Below, one piece after another: positions 59,925-64,000 of a DNA stretch of 64,000 bases. Source of the stretch: Cellulomonas wangleii. Its GTDB lineage: Bacteria > Actinomycetota > Actinomycetes > Actinomycetales > Cellulomonadaceae. How positions within the stretch are numbered: the stretch's first letter is position 1; each line of letters opens with the position of its first letter. Below the pieces are notes generated by a model. That model ran no database searches and was not told where the DNA came from. It saw only the letters and a list, made by a program, of their open reading frames with translations. Position numbers and translations under genes: made by a program. The stretch lies in assembly GCF_018388445.1 (NCBI RefSeq), contig NZ_CP074405.1, forward strand, positions 2,356,001-2,420,000, given 5' to 3'.

Positions 59925-60521
59925 ATGACGTCGACCGAGGTGCTGGCCGAGTACGGCCTCGACGGGATGCCCGTCGCCGTCGCGCTCGTGTGCCTCTTCG
60001 GCATCGTGATGGCGCGGTCCCACCTCACGTACTGGGCGGGCCGCGGTGTCGAGCGCGGTGCACGTTTCGAGGGTGAGCGGCGTCACGGCCCGCGGTGGTG
60101 GCAGCGGACGGTCGAGCGCACGGCCCGTGTGGCCTCGACGCCCTCCGCCCGTCGTGGGGTCGCCCTGGTGCACCGGTGGGGGTGGATCGCGGTCACGCTC
60201 GCGTACGTCACCGTCGGCGTCCAGACCGCCGTGTTCGTCGGCGCCGGGGTCCTGCGCATGCCCTACCTGCGCTTCACGCTCGCGTCCATCCCCGGGGCCG
60301 TGATGTGGGCGATCATCTGGGGCACGGTCGGGATCGGCGCGGTCTGGGGCGCCTTGTCGCTCGCCGCCGGCTCCCCGTGGGGCGTGGCGGCGCTGGCGCT
60401 CGTCGTGCTCGCGGTGGCGCGCGCCGTGGTCGTCGGCCGTCGCCGGCGCGCCGAGCCGCACCTTGCGACGGCACCCGAGATCGCCCAGACCGAGCGGGCG
60501 GCCGTCCCCGAGCACCACTGA
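59925..60521 (+). CDS. DedA/VTT-domain membrane protein
   Basis: 198 residues with three to four membrane segments. SHLTYWAGRGVERGARFEGE resembles the G-x-x-x-Y-x-x-G part and GWIAVTLAYVTVGVQTAVF with GAVMWAIIWGTVGIGAVW the second half of SNARE-associated/VTT proteins, which act in membrane lipid (undecaprenyl or glycerophospholipid) translocation. It is shorter than E. coli DedA (219) and lacks the clear FxxR motif. The start follows a leaderless promoter, so it is transcribed separately from znuB (31 bases away). Confidence 0.75.
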   Translation: MTSTEVLAEYGLDGMPVAVALVCLFGIVMARSHLTYWAGRGVERGARFEGERRHGPRWWQRTVERTARVASTPSARRGVALVHRWGWIAVTLAYVTVGVQTAVFVGAGVLRMPYLRFTLASIPGAVMWAIIWGTVGIGAVWGALSLAAGSPWGVAALALVVLAVARAVVVGRRRRAEPHLATAPEIAQTERAAVPEHH

Positions 60522-60562
60522 GGCGAGCACCCCACCGGGGCGCCGCGCACGGGACCCGGCAG

Positions 60563-60922
60563 TCAGCCGGTGTGCACCGTCGACACGCAGAACTGGTTGC
60601 CGTGCGGGTCGGCGAGCACCGCCCAGGAGAACCCGTCGGGCTCTCCGTGGTCCGCGACGCGCGTCGCGCCCGCCGCGACCAGCTCCGCCACCGCGGCCTG
60701 CGCGTCCGGCGCCTCGAGGTCGAGGTGCACGCGGTTCTTGCCCGGCGTGGGGACGTCGACCTTCTGGAAGCCGAGTGCCGGACGACCGCCGTCGGGGCGC
60801 ACGACGACCGCGAAGTCGTCGCCGTGGGCCTGGACGCTCCCGCCCGTGCGCTGCGCCCACCAGGCAGCGAGCGCCTGCGGGTCGTGCGTGTCCACCGTGA
60901 CCATCCCGATCGTCAGCTCCAT
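60563..60922 (-). CDS. VOC-superfamily (glyoxalase/bleomycin-resistance-like) protein
   Basis: A 119-residue single-domain protein with the beta-alpha-beta-beta-beta pattern: MELTIGMVTVDTHDPQALAA, WWAQRTGGSVQ, and GKNRVHLDLEAPDAQAAVAE then FSWAVLADPHGNQFCVSTV. The metal-site His, Asp/Glu positions (HLDLE, DPHGN) are partly present. Members range from lyases to drug-binding proteins; none can be named. TACCGT ends 7 bases before the ATG at 60922, so a leaderless start. Confidence 0.85.
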   Translation of the reverse strand: MELTIGMVTVDTHDPQALAAWWAQRTGGSVQAHGDDFAVVVRPDGGRPALGFQKVDVPTPGKNRVHLDLEAPDAQAAVAELVAAGATRVADHGEPDGFSWAVLADPHGNQFCVSTVHTG

Positions 60923-60929
60923 GGCGACG

Positions 60930-60935
60930 ACGGTA
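60930..60935 (-). promoter_or_regulatory. -10 box of the VOC gene, leaderless start
   Basis: TACCGT on the minus strand ends 7 bases before the ATG at 60922. Confidence 0.5.
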
Positions 60936-60953
60936 CGGCCGACCACCGACACG

Positions 60954-61739
60954 TCAGGACGTGGCGGGTGCGTCCACCGCGCCGCCGTACCGTCGGTCAC
61001 GGCGCGCGTACGTCTCGACCGCACGCCACAGGTGCCGACGGTCCACGTCGGGCCACGGCTCGTCGAGGAAGACCAGCTCGGCGTACGCCGACTGCCACAG
61101 CATGAAGTTCGAGATGCGCTGCTCCCCCGACGACCGCACGAACAGGTCGACGTCCGGCAGGTCGGGCTCGTCGAGGTGCTGCTGAACGGTCCTCTCGGTC
61201 ACCCGCTCGGGGTTGAGCCGGCCCGCCGCGACCTCACGCGCGATCTCACGCGCGGCGTCGGCGATCTCGGCCCGCCCGCCGTAGTTGACGCACATCGTCA
61301 GGGTGCAGGTCGAGTTGCCCGCCGTCTGCCGCTCCGCGGTCTCCAGCTCGTTGATCACCGACCGCCACAGCCGGGGGCGACGCCCCGCCCACCGCACGCG
61401 CACGCCCCAGGAGTCCATGAGGTCCCGGCGGCGGCGCAGCACGTCGCGGTTGAAGCCCATGAGGAAGCGCACCTCGTCGGGCGAGCGCGACCAGTTCTCG
61501 GTCGAGAACGCGTACGCCGACACGTGCTGCACGCCGATCTCGATCGCCCCCGCCACGACGTCCAGCAGCGAGGCCTCCCCGGCGCGGTGCCCCTCGACGC
61601 GCGGCAGCCCGCGGGCGTTGGCCCAGCGACCGTTGCCGTCCATGACGACCGCGACGTGCCGCGGCACCAGCTCCCGCGGGATCTGCGGCGGGCGGGCGCC
61701 GGACGGGTGCGGGTAGGGCGGGACGATCTCGCGAGGCAC
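60954..61739 (-). CDS. uppS: Isoprenyl transferase (undecaprenyl/decaprenyl diphosphate synthase)
   Basis: cis-Prenyltransferase that makes the lipid carrier for cell wall sugars. 261 residues. Motif [21 protein letters not shown] with the catalytic Asp, then [64 protein letters not shown] and [12 protein letters not shown]. All family motifs intact. The start is uncertain: GTG 61739 ([10 protein letters not shown]) follows CACGAT by 6 bases; GTG 61745 is also in frame. Located next to recO and leuA, as in many actinomycetes. Confidence 0.95.
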   Translation of the reverse strand: MPREIVPPYPHPSGARPPQIPRELVPRHVAVVMDGNGRWANARGLPRVEGHRAGEASLLDVVAGAIEIGVQHVSAYAFSTENWSRSPDEVRFLMGFNRDVLRRRRDLMDSWGVRVRWAGRRPRLWRSVINELETAERQTAGNSTCTLTMCVNYGGRAEIADAAREIAREVAAGRLNPERVTERTVQQHLDEPDLPDVDLFVRSSGEQRISNFMLWQSAYAELVFLDEPWPDVDRRHLWRAVETYARRDRRYGGAVDAPATS

Positions 61740-61795
61740 GTCCACATCGTGCCACCCACGACCGGAGGCGCGGTGCGCCGCGGCGGGCGGTGGCG

Positions 61796-62527
61796 TCAGA
61801 CCCGCTCGACCATCGGCAGCGAACGCAGCCGGCGCTCGAGGTGGAACTGGCAGAACACGGCCACGAGACCGTTGCCCTCGGCCCGGTGCCGCTCGGCGCT
61901 CGCGTCGGCCACCGCCCAGTCGCCCGACAGCAGCGCGGCGAGCAGCGCGAACGTCTCGGGGGCCGGTGCCGCGGCGCCCGGCGGCCGGCACGCGCCGCAC
62001 ACCGCGCCGCCCACGGCCGGGGCGAACGCGTGGTGCGGACCCGGCGCACCGCAGCGGGCGCAGTCGGTGAAGCTCGGCGCCCAGCCCGCCACCGCGAGCG
62101 CGCGCAGCAGGTAGGAGTCGAGCACCAGGCCGGGGGCGTGCGCCCGCGTCGCGAGCGCCCGCACGGCCCCCACCAGCAGCCGGTACTGCTGCACCGAGGG
62201 CTCCCGCTCGGCCTCGACCAGCCGCTCGGCCGTCTCGAGCATCACGGTGCCGACGGTGTACAGGGAGTAGTCCTCGCACACCTGGCGCCCGTACGACCCG
62301 ACCGTCTCCACCTGGGTCACCACGTCGAGGTTGCGCCCGGTGCTCAGCTGCACGTCGACGTGCATGAACGGCTCGAGCCGCGAGCCGAACCGCGACGTGG
62401 TGCGGCGCACGCCCTTGCCGACCGCGCGCACCTTGCCGTGCTCGCGCGTCAGGAGGGTCACGATGCGGTCGGCCTCCCCCAGCTTGTGGGTACGAAGGAC
62501 GATCGCCTCGTCGCGGTAGAGGCTCAC
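61796..62527 (-). CDS. recO: DNA repair protein RecO
   Basis: Anneals single strands and loads RecA with RecR in recombinational repair. 243 residues. N-terminal OB-fold: [20 protein letters not shown] and [21 protein letters not shown]-terminal helical part with a zinc site, [14 protein letters not shown] and [15 protein letters not shown] ends 6 bases before the GTG start at 62527, like dusB. The helical region ends [15 protein letters not shown]. Upstream is leuA in the same direction, separated by a terminator. Confidence 0.95.
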   Translation of the reverse strand: MSLYRDEAIVLRTHKLGEADRIVTLLTREHGKVRAVGKGVRRTTSRFGSRLEPFMHVDVQLSTGRNLDVVTQVETVGSYGRQVCEDYSLYTVGTVMLETAERLVEAEREPSVQQYRLLVGAVRALATRAHAPGLVLDSYLLRALAVAGWAPSFTDCARCGAPGPHHAFAPAVGGAVCGACRPPGAAAPAPETFALLAALLSGDWAVADASAERHRAEGNGLVAVFCQFHLERRLRSLPMVERV

Positions 62528-62533
62528 GAGGTC

Positions 62534-62539
62534 ATTGTC
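62534..62539 (-). promoter_or_regulatory. -10-like box before recO
   Basis: GACAAT on the minus strand ends 6 bases before the GTG at 62527. Confidence 0.35.
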
Positions 62540-62606
62540 CCCCGCGGCGCCGACACGACCGGCCGCGGCGCGCAGGTGACGTCGTGGGCAGCCACGCCCG
62601 CGCGCC

Positions 62607-62635
62607 GCCCGGGCCCCGCCGCGCGGGGACCGGGC
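62607..62635 (-). terminator. Hairpin between leuA and recO
   Basis: GCCCGG-G-CCCCGC pairs with GCGGGG-A-CCGGGC (one mismatch) around CGC, 19 bases past the leuA stop. Confidence 0.6.
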
Positions 62636-62653
62636 GGGCGTCGCGCCGGTGCG

Positions 62654-64000
<1,347 letters not shown>

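Overview
The window is 64 kb of very GC-rich DNA from an actinomycete, most likely a Cellulomonas-type member of the Micrococcales. The evidence is gene content and order (glnA2-glnE, panB, map-ppgK, DUF3052 beside aceE, a PucR-type fasR in front of fabD-fabH-acpP-fabF, DUF3145, bldC, uppS-recO-leuA), many GTG starts, and many TANNNT -10 boxes 6-7 bases before the start codon (leaderless transcripts). It is almost all chromosomal core. I found no insertion sequence, prophage, CRISPR array or replication origin.

Layout. 1-6.3 kb: nitrogen assimilation (glnE cut by the left edge, glnA2), pantothenate (panB), a SPOR-like small protein, methionine aminopeptidase and polyphosphate glucokinase. 6.4-17.6 kb is the most accessory-looking part. 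It holds an acyl desaturase with a palindromic operator, a DUF817 membrane protein and a divergent oxidative cluster: an AMP-forming acyl ligase facing a tightly coupled operon (an ammonia-lyase N-terminal domain only, a FOXRED2-like flavoprotein, a 2-hydroxyacid oxidase, an atypical P450 and a CPA2 antiporter), then a two-component system. 17.7-24.1 kb: PilZ protein, RNase P RNA, a tautomerase-fold protein, yaaA, and a four-gene minus-strand run (alcohol dehydrogenase, NIF3, zinc ribbon, phosphatase), then tRNA-Val. 24.1-28.1 kb: ahpE, DUF3052, aceE. 28.2-34.1 kb: fatty acid synthesis block under FasR. 34.1-36.8 kb: DUF3145, def, bldC behind a c-di-GMP-I type riboswitch, DUF1206, a CAT-anticodon tRNA. 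36.8-45.3 kb: two PAP2 phosphatases, tRNA-Asn, phosphodiesterase, a holin-like membrane protein, transglutaminase, dnaG, YciI, dgt. 45.3-52.3 kb: maltose/maltodextrin ABC transporter with a LacI regulator and a GH13 glucosidase. 52.4-57.2 kb: carboxylate-amine ligase, dusB, an unclear coding segment, glyS. 57.2-60.5 kb: Zur-controlled znuABC and a DedA protein. 60.5-64 kb: VOC protein, uppS, recO, leuA (cut by the right edge).

How the parts work together. The fatty acid block is a regulator plus initiation and elongation genes; a TTTGT-N9-ACAAC element lies in front of both fasR and fabD. The maltose block is a divergent regulon: overlapping promoters for malE and lacI share LacI-type operators, and a strong stem after malE probably raises binding-protein yield over permeases. 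znuABC carries two Zur-like boxes over its -35 and -10. The least described part is the 10.0-17.6 kb oxidative cluster: two divergent leaderless promoters share one inverted repeat, and five genes overlap or nearly abut, which suggests one pathway whose substrate cannot be read from sequence.
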